Shown here: positions 1-8,456 of the stretch, one piece after another
Layout of the letters: every line of letters starts with the position of its first letter
Numbering within the stretch: position 1 is the first letter of the stretch
Assembly (NCBI RefSeq): GCF_001244735.1
Contig: NZ_LN868935.1
Coordinates: 309,899 to 373,898 of the forward strand
Direction: 5' to 3'
Length of the DNA: 64,000 bases
From: Bacillus andreraoultii
Lineage (GTDB): Bacteria; Bacillota; Bacilli; Bacillales; Caldibacillaceae
The notes under the pieces: model-generated
What the model saw: the letters and a program-made list of their open reading frames with translations, nothing else
Told to the model about the DNA's origin: nothing
The model's database searches: none
Translations under genes and position numbers: made by a program

Positions 1-187
1 TATCGGGATTCTTACGGTTGTAAAGCTTTATAAAAGTTAACCACAAAAATGTACAAAGTACTAATATCCCAAAAGATAATCTAGCTAAGACAACCAGTGT
101 ATTCGTTAGTGAAAGTGTCAAAAATGTAATGAGCAGTATAAATAAACCCATCGGTATTAATGGTGTACGTAAGATATGTTTCAACAT
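1..187 (-). CDS. Small membrane protein, 3' end outside the window
   Basis: The frame opens with ATG (codon at 185-187) two bases after the stop of the upstream XRE gene and stays open to the window edge. It begins MLKHILRTPLIPMG and continues with two hydrophobic stretches, so it looks like an integral membrane protein. The close spacing implies one transcript with the regulator. Small XRE repressors are often paired with a short membrane protein in Bacillaceae. The function is unknown and the gene is incomplete here. Confidence 0.55.
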   Translation of the reverse strand, partial: MLKHILRTPLIPMGLFILLITFLTLSLTNTLVVLARLSFGILVLCTFLWLTFIKLYNRKNPD

Positions 188-189
188 GT

Positions 190-396
190 TTAATCATTCC
201 TTTCCTTTAAATAAAAAACTTCTTCAACAGAAACATTAAAAGCATTTGCAATTTTTAATGCCATCGTTACAGATGGGGAATAATCCCCTTTTTCAATTAA
301 TCCTATTGTTTGCCTTGTAACGCCAATTGCATCAGCTAAGTCTTGTTGTGTCCATCTAAACCGTGCACGTAACTCTCGAACCCTATTCTCAAGCAT
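190..396 (-). CDS. Small XRE-family transcriptional regulator
   Basis: A 68-residue protein that is little more than a helix-turn-helix of the Cro/C1 type. The recognition segment is DLADAIGVTRQTIGLIEKG, followed by SPSVTMALKIANAFNVSVEEVF, the pattern of the YgzD/YvaO-like small regulators. The ATG at 394-396 was preferred over the TTG just before it because it has a purine-rich site (AAGGAAGGG) at a normal distance. It lies immediately upstream of a membrane protein gene and probably represses its own two-gene operon. Its target and ligand cannot be told from sequence. Confidence 0.85.
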   Translation of the reverse strand: MLENRVRELRARFRWTQQDLADAIGVTRQTIGLIEKGDYSPSVTMALKIANAFNVSVEEVFYLKERND

Positions 397-800
397 CAAG
401 TTCCCTTCCTTCTAAAATAGATCACTATCATTGTAATATAAGTATTACAAAATGTAAATGATTATTTGCATCAACCGAGGAATGAATATTTTCAAAAGTT
501 AGAAAATTCTTTTTGCAAAACTTAGCCTTAGAAAACTTAACATTTCAAGGATTCGCGGCTTTTTTAATTTTTTTGGAATTGCAAGATAAAGCATGAATTT
601 GAACGTATTTGGCTTAATTATTAAACTCCATAAGGAAAAATCTAAAGCCTAAATTAACAAAGAGTAGAATTTACTTTTCCAATAACAATAGAGACCTTTT
701 GGCGTTTTTCCTACTTTTATATCCCTCGATATTGATTAAATGAATTTATTTTGTGAGAAAATGCGCTAGTATAAATAAGAATTTAGGAGGAACAGAAACT

Positions 801-930
801 ATGACAGTCTCAATGCGTTTAAGAAATGCTGGCAATAAAAAAGGCAGAATCTATCCCCGTTGACAAGCTCTATCGTTGTGCTTACCTTTACGATATTAAG
901 TATTCACTAGTTTCGGTTTCGGATATTTAA
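801..930 (+). pseudogene. Small ORF with good RBS, frame broken at an A-run
   Basis: A strong ribosome binding site (AGGAGG, 8 bases before ATG) starts MTVSMRLRNAGNKKGRIYPR and then stops. If one base is skipped at the run of six A's, the frame continues with AESIPVDKLYRCAYLYDIKY and ends at 930, giving about 42 residues. It may be a decayed gene, a site of slippage, or a sequencing error. I do not recognise the product. The rest of the 397-1039 gap holds nothing else I can name, apart from nested inverted repeats at about 971-1013 behind the VanZ gene. Confidence 0.3.
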
Positions 931-1039
931 CTATATGTTTATTTAGCTAAATCTTTAATATGAGTTTTCAAGGTCTTTCCTCAACCACCACATGTTTGGG
1001 GTGGAAAAAAAGACCATTATCTTGAACAAAACGTTTGGA

Positions 1040-2002
1040 TCAATTCCAGAAATATTTCATTTCCCTAAACCCTACATCCCAAAGCTTTATATTTCCCTTA
1101 ACGACTATCATAATCTTGCTTGTACGTTCAAGTGGAATTTCAAACATTTGTGGGAACAATTCCGGATAATTCATTTGCTCCGTTCCAGAGCCGGATAATA
1201 CCTCACGACCATCGACTAAAACTCGTATACCTCCATCACTATCCATTAAGTCCGGTATTCCATAATAAAATGAAAAAATAATCTCCTTCTTGGACGTATA
1301 CGTGTAGGTTTCACTTCCTTTGCTTTTGGCGTCAAATACATTATATTCAGGTTCAACGTTTTGACCGCTAACTTTAAAGCTGTACGGTTTTGTTCCTGCT
1401 GTTGTATGCCCGGAACTATCTTTCAGTTCATTCAAAGCTATAAAGGGACCCTCTGCTTTGGTCAACGTTTTCTCCACAATTCCGCAAATTGCTAATACCC
1501 CGATTAGAAGAACAATACACGAGATACCGGTAATAGCCATATTTAGCCAAAAGTTCTTTGTCCGATACCCCAGTTTGTACGCTCCGAATCCAATGCTTGC
1601 ACCTAAAGAGTTTTGTATGGCATCGTTAATATCAAAGCTTCCGAGCAAAGTTAGTGCCTGTATGGTTTCGATCACGAGAATAGACAGGAAGAACAATGAA
1701 AAGAAACGAATAAACTTCACACGGAATAACAATGGAATCAATATGCCGAATGGAATGAAGGCTGCCACATTCCCTAGATCTACGAAATCCATCAGAGTAG
1801 GATGCAGAAAATCAGAAATCTTTGGCAAATGGTAGAACTCAATCGGAAAGAAAATAAAGGTGACCCCAGTCGTGCTTGCAGATGCACCTATTCTGCCGAA
1901 AGCGAAAAAAATAAAATATAGTATCAAAATAGTATAAAGAATAGTTACGGTAAAAATAACTGTACGTTTTTGTGGCAATGTTTTTTTGCCCTTGGCAGTC
2001 AT
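1040..2002 (-). CDS. VanZ-like family membrane protein
   Basis: About 320 residues. The start was set at the ATG at 2000-2002 because AGGAGG lies 8 bases upstream; the longer frame has no such site. The N-terminal half carries several hydrophobic segments and the VanZ pattern: a helix followed by a loop with PIEFYHLPKISDF, then VDLGNVAAFIPFGILIPLLF, then ETIQALTLLGSFDINDAIQNSLGASIG. The C-terminal part (about residue 190 on) is a soluble extracytoplasmic domain rich in beta-type sequence. VanZ of Tn1546 gives low-level teicoplanin resistance, but most chromosomal VanZ-like proteins have no known role. It stands alone, with no van ligase nearby. Confidence 0.75.
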   Translation of the reverse strand: MTAKGKKTLPQKRTVIFTVTILYTILILYFIFFAFGRIGASASTTGVTFIFFPIEFYHLPKISDFLHPTLMDFVDLGNVAAFIPFGILIPLLFRVKFIRFFSLFFLSILVIETIQALTLLGSFDINDAIQNSLGASIGFGAYKLGYRTKNFWLNMAITGISCIVLLIGVLAICGIVEKTLTKAEGPFIALNELKDSSGHTTAGTKPYSFKVSGQNVEPEYNVFDAKSKGSETYTYTSKKEIIFSFYYGIPDLMDSDGGIRVLVDGREVLSGSGTEQMNYPELFPQMFEIPLERTSKIMIVVKGNIKLWDVGFREMKYFWN

Positions 2003-2657
2003 ATAAAAACACCTCCTGAAACAGTGTATCAAAAGTCATGTGTAAAATACATAGTATTGGAGAAAGCTGGATTACAAAAGAGGAGGACATTAAGACAAAA
2101 TAGACTTCTGCAAAATGTATATGAAGATATTGACGTATATGGAACTCTTCAAGTAGAGTACAGGAATTGTTACTGAACTAAAGGGGGCTTCACAAAGAAG
2201 GAATGGCTCCTTTTTTGTGGAAATAATCTCATCTCTGGTTGTCTATCCGCTTCGTGGACAGAATTATCCTCCACACCGACTAAATATATTTACGGTTATT
2301 TCCACAAATTGACACGCCTGTTTTAGGACCGTTTTGCACAGTGGCAAACCGTGCAGGAGTATCCCTGCCACCTTTTCTAAAGAGTTGATTTATAAATGGT
2401 TCTGAACATAACTCACTACGAGTATATATTTTCATTTTTGTAAGCTATTATCACTTCATTTTTTTCAAAAATTACCATTGTTGAAAATGCTCCCCAAAGA
2501 TAGAAGGAGATTTTTATTTTTAATCTGTCTACCAATGAGGAGTATTTCATAGTGCTGGAATCACTTTCTTCAAGTAGCTCGGCCTTATAAAAGTGTCTTT
2601 TACAAAGGGTACATTATAAATTTAAGGTCCTCTTCATAAATATATTTAGAATTTGAA
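2003..2657. other. Intergenic stretch without a gene I can support
   Basis: Short open frames here look random. At 2191-2219 there is a hairpin on the plus strand (CACAAAGAAGGA, loop, TCCTTTTTTGTG) that could act as a terminator. No promoter, repeat or RNA gene was recognised in the rest. Confidence 0.4.
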
Positions 2658-3572
2658 TCAAACGTTGCTCTTCTGCCATTCTTCTCGATTTAATTCTCCG
2701 TTTATTGCGGCTGCGGATCCAGCGCCTGAAGCAGCTGCAACAATAGATTGGTGCAAGTGTGTAGTTGCATCCCCCGCTGCATAAACACCAGGTACACTTG
2801 TTTTTCCAAACTCATCGACTTCAATTATTCCTGTATCCGATATACGGCAACCAAGTGCGACTGGCAATTCCGATCCAATTACCAATTCTGATTTGAAGAA
2901 AATTCCTGTGCACGGAATTTCTGTTCCATCTTCAAGCTTAACATGGTTTACCATGCCCTCATTTGATTGGATTGAATGAATTGGCGTATTGAATACCGGG
3001 ATATTATGTGCACGCAATTCTTCACGTTCTGCTTCACTCAATTCATCAGGACCAGTTGTACAAACTACTAACTGCTTCGACCACCCAGAAAGCAATGGGA
3101 CAAAATGCATTAATGTCGCTCCTCTGTTTATGACAACTAATTGCTGATCCCTTAGTTCCCAGCCATCACAATACGGGCATACAAACGCACTCTTACCATA
3201 GACCTCCGCCAACCCTGGTATACCAAGATCACGATCCTTCATTCCGATAGCAAACAACAGTTTTCTTGCGGCTATCTTCACCGCTGAAGCAGTTTCCAAC
3301 AAAAATTGTCCATCTTCACCTACTATCAACTCGACCGTATCTTCCAAATGGGAAACCGACGGATACGTGCGAAGCTGTTCTTTTGCAATATTTCTAAATT
3401 CATGTGGGCTAATGCCATCACGTGTTAAAAAGGCATGAGCCTCTCTAGTGACTGCATTACGCGGTTGCCCCCCATCGATAATCAATGTCTTCTTCCTAGC
3501 TCGTCCTAATATAAGTCCAGCACTTAAACCAGCAGGACCTCCTCCAATAATAACAACATCAACTTCCTTCAT
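2658..3572 (-). CDS. Thioredoxin-reductase-like FAD/NAD(P) oxidoreductase
   Basis: A 304-residue class II pyridine-nucleotide oxidoreductase. The FAD-binding GGGPAG is at the N terminus (DVVIIGGGPAGLSAGL), a CPYC redox pair is in the middle (FVCPYCDGWEL), and the C-terminal FAD motif is GVYAAGDATTH. These are the marks of the thioredoxin reductase family. The start at 3572 follows AGAGGAAGTGAG and agrees with family length. Many such stand-alone proteins are not true thioredoxin reductases, so the electron acceptor is open. An Rrf2 regulator lies upstream on the same strand, and such pairs usually respond to redox or electrophile stress. Confidence 0.85.
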   Translation of the reverse strand: MKEVDVVIIGGGPAGLSAGLILGRARKKTLIIDGGQPRNAVTREAHAFLTRDGISPHEFRNIAKEQLRTYPSVSHLEDTVELIVGEDGQFLLETASAVKIAARKLLFAIGMKDRDLGIPGLAEVYGKSAFVCPYCDGWELRDQQLVVINRGATLMHFVPLLSGWSKQLVVCTTGPDELSEAEREELRAHNIPVFNTPIHSIQSNEGMVNHVKLEDGTEIPCTGIFFKSELVIGSELPVALGCRISDTGIIEVDEFGKTSVPGVYAAGDATTHLHQSIVAAASGAGSAAAINGELNREEWQKSNV

Positions 3573-3925
3573 GATTAACTCACTTCCTCTTATTAGATTA
3601 ACTTTCCAAATGTGTATACGCCCAATAATTACTCTGTACATCTCATATGTTGTTAAGACCTAACCAGTACTACTGAAAATAACCATAATTCAGTTTATAC
3701 TGTATTCTAACTGTGCTACGATGATTACATTACATGTTGGCATCACCTCCTTACATAAGAACTCATCCACTAGCTCATTTGACTTTTAAATAATTCGCAC
3801 ATCTTTGAAACACCATCGATAGGCGCTGATTTTCTCTGTATATGGATTTTTCAGTCATAAATCCCTAGTAAAATTCGATGACAGTTAGCGATATGAATAT
3901 GCAGACTACGTACAGAAACTCCTCC

Positions 3926-4016
3926 TTAACTTTCGATTTTTTTCCTATAATCTTTCGGGGACATCGTTTTACAATACCGGATTAAAGATCGCTGTATCTT
4001 GAATCAACTTATACGG
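3926..4016 (-). pseudogene. Remnant of an AraC-family regulator C terminus
   Basis: Between the flavoprotein and the Rrf2 gene a short frame ends with RYCKTMSPKDYRKKIES, which closely resembles the final helix of AraC/XylS regulators (typically F.K.TGMSPKDYRK). An in-frame stop lies a few residues upstream and no N-terminal part is present. It appears to be a relic. The rest of 3573-4119 holds an orphan ribosome binding site (AAGGAGGTGATG at about 3741-3752) leading into a frame that closes at once. Confidence 0.4.
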
Positions 4017-4090
4017 TACTTTTATACATGTTCATATTTGGAATCTCCTAATTTTTTTTATAATTTCATTAAAGATTTTAGAGATATATA

Positions 4091-4101
4091 TTATCTATAA
4101 T
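4091..4101. promoter_or_regulatory. Candidate Rrf2-family operator, flavoprotein side
   Basis: The 11-mer TTATCTATAAT occurs here and again at 4550-4560, just upstream of the Rrf2 start. Two exact copies in the two intergenic regions of a regulator and its likely target suggest a shared binding site. It resembles an extended -10 element as well, so part of the match could be promoter sequence. Confidence 0.35.
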
Positions 4102-4119
4102 TGGTTGAAAGAATATGTG

Positions 4120-4521
4120 CTAGAAAACGATGTTCATTTCCTGCACAAGATCGGACATTTTTTTATTTCTCAAATGCTCTTCCATTTTTTCCTCTGCTGC
4201 CAATACTACTCTTTGAATCGGACAATCTGGCCCGTGATCGAAACTACAATCAAACAAAGAGGCTGATCCCTCAATCGCATGAATAATGTCAAGAAATGAA
4301 ATATCTCCCCAATTTCGTTTCAGCCTGTATCCACCATTCACTCCTGTTATGGATTCAATCATACCAGCCTTTACTAGCTTGGTCAGTATCTTGGACAGAT
4401 AAGTTGGTGACACCTTTTGCTTCTCAGCAAGCAGCTGAACGCCAACAGGTTTATCCGGAGTCGCTGCAGTAAGAAAAAGCATCGTATGTAGAGCATAATC
4501 TGTAGCCTTTGAAAACTTCAT
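4120..4521 (-). CDS. Rrf2-family transcriptional regulator
   Basis: A 133-residue winged-helix regulator beginning MKFSKATDYALHTMLFLTA, the standard Rrf2 opening, with the recognition region KVSPTYLSKILTKLVKAGMI and the wing GVNGGYRLKR. IscR and NsrR carry three cysteines for an iron-sulfur cluster. Here only two are visible (DCSFDHGPDCPIQ), so it more likely senses thiol oxidation or another signal directly. It lies upstream of the thioredoxin-reductase-like gene on the same strand and may control it as well as itself through the 11-mer TTATCTATAAT. Confidence 0.85.
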   Translation of the reverse strand: MKFSKATDYALHTMLFLTAATPDKPVGVQLLAEKQKVSPTYLSKILTKLVKAGMIESITGVNGGYRLKRNWGDISFLDIIHAIEGSASLFDCSFDHGPDCPIQRVVLAAEEKMEEHLRNKKMSDLVQEMNIVF

Positions 4522-4549
4522 TTATCATCACCCTAATTAAGGATTTTAT

Positions 4550-4560
4550 TTATCTATAAT
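4550..4560. promoter_or_regulatory. Candidate Rrf2-family operator, autoregulatory site
   Basis: Second exact copy of TTATCTATAAT, about 30 bases upstream of the Rrf2 start codon. Its place over the expected promoter fits autoregulation. Confidence 0.35.
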
Positions 4561-4964
4561 AACTTGAATGTTGTTAGACGCCAAGTATAATGCATGGGCA
4601 ATTATATTATAGTAGTTAGTCGAACTTCTTGAAAATGCTCTAATCGTGACTATAAATCCCCATTTCTCTCGTTATGAATGGTAATGCTTCTCTTATATAT
4701 TCTTCTGCAGACACATTACTATGATATTGTCAATCTATTGTTACTCTATGCACCCAACTTAGTATAACAGCTTATAACCTATCCTTCTTTCTAATAATAG
4801 CTTGTAGAAATATTCTTTTAGTTCTTTTTTTATAATTTTTATATATTTGATTTGAAGGTTTCAATGATTTTCATACATTGAGAATTAAGTAGAGTTTGGA
4901 ATTTAGTATTTGAAATAACAATTCTACGACGTAAACTCGATTTGTCTTTTCTGCTTATTTCATT
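4561..4964. other. Gene-free stretch upstream of the Rrf2 gene
   Basis: Only fragments are present. One short minus-strand frame ends EEYIREALPFITREMGIYSHD at about 4645, which reads like a decayed C terminus but which I cannot identify. No repeat or RNA gene was seen. Confidence 0.3.
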
Positions 4965-5807
4965 CTAGCCTTGACTTTTATTAAATAGTCTATCAAATTT
5001 CAAGTAATGTAACATGTACTTTGCAAGTGTTATGACTGCAAAAATCAACATTAAAATTATTGTGATGGAAGCGCCTGGTGGTGTACCCAATTCATAAGAA
5101 GCGACTAAACCACTTAACATGCCGACAAGTGCAATGACCATTCCATTTAATATGACACCGTAGAAGCTTTTGCTTAAACGAAGCGAGATAGCTGCAGGTA
5201 AAATGATAATGGCTGAGACAAGTAAAATCCCGACAATCGGCATTATTACTGCTATTGTGACCCCTGTTAACACATTAAACAAAATCGACATCATTTTAAT
5301 AGGCAGGCCAACTGTAAAAGCTGTTTCCTCATCAAATGTAAGAACATACATAGGTTTTTGATATATTAAATATAATAATCCGATAATAATCGTTAATCCT
5401 AGTAACATCCATATTTGTTCTTTGTTAATAGTAACAATTGAACCGAATAGAAATTGCGTTACACTTAATGTAGTTCTACCAGCACCTATTTCCATCAAGA
5501 CAAGCGCTACTGCCATTCCGACAGACATTAATATGGCAATCGAAATTTCAGAATATGTGCGATAAATCTGACGCAAAAATTCAAGTAGAATTGCGATGAT
5601 GATTACCACGAGAATATTGGTCCATGTCGGATTGATACCAATTAACAGACCTAGCGCTACCCCAGCTAACGAGACATGAGATAAAGTATCTGCCATTAGT
5701 GATTGCCTACGCAATACCAAAAACAATCCTAATATTGGAGCGATTAATGAGATTAAAAATGAAGCTTGGAAAGCTCTTTGCATGAATCCATAGAAAAACA
5801 TCTCCAA
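4965..5807 (-). CDS. Zinc ABC transporter permease, AdcB/ZnuB type
   Basis: A 280-residue protein with eight or so membrane segments and the signature of the ABC-3 metal permeases: LRRQSLMADTLSHVSLAGVALG near the N terminus and LVSAIIILPAAISLRLSKSF in the cytoplasmic coupling region. It forms the membrane channel for zinc import with the ATPase encoded just upstream. The start is probably the TTG at 5805-5807, because AAGGAGG lies 7 bases ahead; an ATG two codons later is possible. The reading frame overlaps the end of the ATPase gene by 55 bases, so the two are translationally coupled. Confidence 0.9.
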   Translation of the reverse strand: MEMFFYGFMQRAFQASFLISLIAPILGLFLVLRRQSLMADTLSHVSLAGVALGLLIGINPTWTNILVVIIIAILLEFLRQIYRTYSEISIAILMSVGMAVALVLMEIGAGRTTLSVTQFLFGSIVTINKEQIWMLLGLTIIIGLLYLIYQKPMYVLTFDEETAFTVGLPIKMMSILFNVLTGVTIAVIMPIVGILLVSAIIILPAAISLRLSKSFYGVILNGMVIALVGMLSGLVASYELGTPPGASITIILMLIFAVITLAKYMLHYLKFDRLFNKSQG

Positions 5808-6460
5808 GGTGAGTCCTCCTTCCGTATCAACTCAATGTGTTTATTAGCGTAGTGACGAATCTCTTCATGATCGTGTGTAACCATTAAAATACCCTTGTCA
5901 TGCTCTGTACTATTGTGCTTCAATAATTTATAAAATTCATTACGTGAATGTACATCCATTCCAATTGTAGGTTCATCTAATATAAACAAATCTGGATCTG
6001 TTGAGAACACACGAGCAATTGATATCCGCTGCTTTTGTCCACCTGATAATTCCCCTATCTTTTTATGACGCATCTCCCACATTCCCACTGATTCAAGGGA
6101 ACGACGAACATGCTCTTTATCTTCTTTATCTAACCTTTTAAACCATTTGCCTCTTTGAAAACGCCCTGACTGCACCAGTTCTAGTACAGTGCTCGGGAAA
6201 CCTGCATTAAAGGAAGCGACCTGTTGGGAAACATAGCCTACAACTAACTTTTCACCCATACGGTTTTTAGATGAAAGTTGAACACTTCCTTTTGATGGTT
6301 TAAGGAGGCCTAAAATATTCCGCAAAAGTGTTGTCTTAGCCGCACCATTTTCTCCCGTAAGCATCACAAAATCTCCTGGATCTACTTCAAAAGAAATATT
6401 TTCTAGTACTGGTTCATCTTCATAATGAAAGGCAAGATTTTTCACTTTAATATAATTCAT
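5753..6460 (-). CDS. Zinc ABC transporter ATP-binding protein, AdcC/ZnuC type
   Basis: About 235 residues. The Walker A loop reads GENGAAKTT; alanine replaces the usual second glycine of GxGK. The signature is LSGGQKQRISIARV, Walker B is LFILDEPTIGMD, and the switch histidine is in MVTHDHEE. It powers the adjacent permease. The ATG at 6458-6460 was chosen over a TTG three codons earlier. The tail (residues after about 210) runs 55 bases into the permease gene and ends in a sequence unlike the family, so a small frameshift near the end is possible but would not affect the ATPase core. Confidence 0.88.
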   Translation of the reverse strand: MNYIKVKNLAFHYEDEPVLENISFEVDPGDFVMLTGENGAAKTTLLRNILGLLKPSKGSVQLSSKNRMGEKLVVGYVSQQVASFNAGFPSTVLELVQSGRFQRGKWFKRLDKEDKEHVRRSLESVGMWEMRHKKIGELSGGQKQRISIARVFSTDPDLFILDEPTIGMDVHSRNEFYKLLKHNSTEHDKGILMVTHDHEEIRHYANKHIELIRKEDSPWRCFSMDSCKELSKLHF

Positions 6461-6553
6461 ATTAAACAACCTTTCTATTAGTTAGTTTATTCTTTCTACA
6501 TATTCAAAATATGTAGCATATATAGCTATCCACTCATCTAATTAATCAACATA

Positions 6554-8092
6554 TTATTGAATACTTAACTGTAGAGATTTCAGGTTCTCACGCATTGCGT
6601 CTAAATAGCCTAAATTCTTATCATGTAATTCTTTAGATATTACTTCTAAATCATATAGTACTGCTGTCTCCGTTCCTGTTTCATTGGCGACAGTTTGTGC
6701 AATTGCTGAGTTAGCTCCTTGTTGATAATAGATAACTGGCACATTATATTCTTTCACTAAGTCTCCAATCTCTGCAATACGTGAAGGACTTGGTTCGACT
6801 TCTGTAGATAAGCCACCAATAGCAATCTGCTCTAAATTATAACGCTTAGCAAGGTATCCAAACGCTTGGTGTTGTACGACAAACACCCGATTTTTTGCAT
6901 CTTTAAATGCGGATTCATAATTTTTATGCAATTCATGAAGTTCTTTAATAAATGATTCCGCATTTTTTTCGTAGATGTCTTTTCCATCTGGATCCGCATT
7001 AATAAGTGCGTCACGGATAACCTTTACTTGCTCTTGTGCCAAAACTGGATCTAACCAAATATGAGGATCTTGATTGTCATGATTGTCAATTAAAACGGAC
7101 ACTGGCTCTGATTCTGCGTAAACATTATGATCATTATCATAAAGTACTGCTTTAACTTCAAAACTTTCTTCAGACGTTTTATACTCAAAATGGTCCGTTT
7201 CTTGACCAGTGACTACTTCCCATTCTTCATAATGGTTTTCGCGTGTAAGCCATTGCCAATTCTCAAGGTCAGTCTCTTCTTTAAGCTTAGCAACAAGTGA
7301 AACGACATCTCCTGTATGATAATGATCAGCAATCCCGATTATATCCACTTTTGCAGCTGTTTCTTCACTTCCATGTTCGTGGTCATGGTTTTGATCGTGT
7401 CCATGATGATTATCAATAACAATTTCTATTATTTCTGACTGTGCAATTTCATTATGAGCTTCATCATATAATACCGCTCGCACCTCAAAACTTTCTTCAA
7501 TTGCTTCATAATTGAATTCAGGTCCAAATTGATTTGGAACAGTTTTCCACTCCTCGTCAGAACCTTTTCTTGTATACCAATGCCAATGATCATAATCTAC
7601 ACCTTCATCAATTTCTGCAATTAACTTAATCATGTCACCCTTATGATAATGGTGCTCAACACCATTAATTGTTATAATTTCAGTAGCTTCATGATTTGTT
7701 TCATGATGATGACTATGTCCGTGGTCATGATTGGCTAAATCAACACCATCCGCTGCACGAGCTATAACAAGATTATCGTTTTCAATTGTTTTGAGTAGGC
7801 TGCTTACCCAATGCTCCATATCTTCACTACTATAAACAAACACGTCTGCTTCATTGACATGTGCCACGTCTTTAGCACTTGGTTCATAGTGGTGTGCATC
7901 TTGCCCATCAGAGACCATTAACATTACGTCTGCTCGATCCCCAGCTACTTGTTTAGTAAATTCATACATTGGATAAAATGATGTTATAACCGAAAGCTTA
8001 TCATCTGAAGTGTTTTCTTCATTTTGACAGCCAAAAAGAATAACACCAATCATTGTAATAAGTAAAATTGCCACTAAGCTATTTCGTTTCAT
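6554..8092 (-). CDS. AdcA-like zinc-binding lipoprotein with two inserted His/Trp-rich repeats
   Basis: A 512-residue substrate-binding protein for zinc. The signal peptide ends in the lipobox LFGC (Cys22), so it is a lipoprotein. The cluster 9 fold is split. The N-terminal lobe covers residues 30-130, with metal ligand region DAHHYEPS at 66-72 and the His-rich loop NHDHGHSHHH at 121-130. The C-terminal lobe begins at DPHIWLDP (342-349) and includes VVQHQAFGY with His408. Between them sit two tandem copies of a domain of about 95 residues (137-232 and 247-338), each with HHYHKGD or DHYHTGD, W.W(Y/L)TR, EEW, and a beta-strand ending VLYD. They are joined by a second His-rich segment at 229-240. 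Family members are normally about 310 residues. It shares the Zur-controlled operon. Confidence 0.92.
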   Translation of the reverse strand: MKRNSLVAILLITMIGVILFGCQNEENTSDDKLSVITSFYPMYEFTKQVAGDRADVMLMVSDGQDAHHYEPSAKDVAHVNEADVFVYSSEDMEHWVSSLLKTIENDNLVIARAADGVDLANHDHGHSHHHETNHEATEIITINGVEHHYHKGDMIKLIAEIDEGVDYDHWHWYTRKGSDEEWKTVPNQFGPEFNYEAIEESFEVRAVLYDEAHNEIAQSEIIEIVIDNHHGHDQNHDHEHGSEETAAKVDIIGIADHYHTGDVVSLVAKLKEETDLENWQWLTRENHYEEWEVVTGQETDHFEYKTSEESFEVKAVLYDNDHNVYAESEPVSVLIDNHDNQDPHIWLDPVLAQEQVKVIRDALINADPDGKDIYEKNAESFIKELHELHKNYESAFKDAKNRVFVVQHQAFGYLAKRYNLEQIAIGGLSTEVEPSPSRIAEIGDLVKEYNVPVIYYQQGANSAIAQTVANETGTETAVLYDLEVISKELHDKNLGYLDAMRENLKSLQLSIQ

Positions 8093-8160
8093 TTCTTTCT
8101 CTCCTTTTACCTACATTAAAAATTTATCTCCTTTAACTCCCTCTAAAAATGATTCATTAT

Positions 8161-8322
8161 CAAATGTGGTGGTGAGAAATATATCTTTCTCGATTTTTAA
8201 ACCTTTTTTGACTAGAGTCTTTCCCTCTTCTTTGTCTTTTTGTTTCACAGCTTTTGGTGAACAAAGAGGGGGGAGTCTGTTTTTTGTCCTATTTTTAGGT
8301 ATTGATTCAACTCACCACCACA
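8161..8322. mobile_element. Candidate 162-bp MITE between the two zinc lipoprotein genes
   Basis: Near-terminal inverted repeats (AATGTGGTGGTGAG at 8163-8176; CTCACCACCACATT at 8311-8324) bound a small A/T-rich segment. The octamer TTCATTAT stands directly on both sides (8153-8160 and 8323-8330), as a target duplication would. Inside is a further imperfect stem. Read on the minus strand, the interior and right flank hold an open frame of about 65 codons, but without a start site. Alternatively the repeats form a long RNA hairpin in the operon leader. Confidence 0.4.
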
Positions 8323-8456
8323 TTCATTATAGAGCCCTATAAATCTATAAAGGTTTATTTTTTTCTAAATAAAATATCTTGAGAAGAATAGAAACAGACA
8401 TTGTCACTGATACTGCTTTTTAACATCTTTATTGGCAAGTTACTTCTAAAATGCCA

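Noticed and set aside
992..1198. Plus-strand ORF of 68 codons
   Set aside because: It runs antisense into the VanZ-like gene, has no ribosome binding site and no family resemblance.
2658..3572. True thioredoxin reductase (trxB)
   Set aside because: The CPYC motif and fold agree, but the context (Rrf2 regulator) and divergent sequence fit a stand-alone oxidoreductase better.
8161..8322. Zinc riboswitch in the leader of adcA
   Set aside because: No known riboswitch class fits. The matching octamers outside the inverted repeat favour a mobile element.
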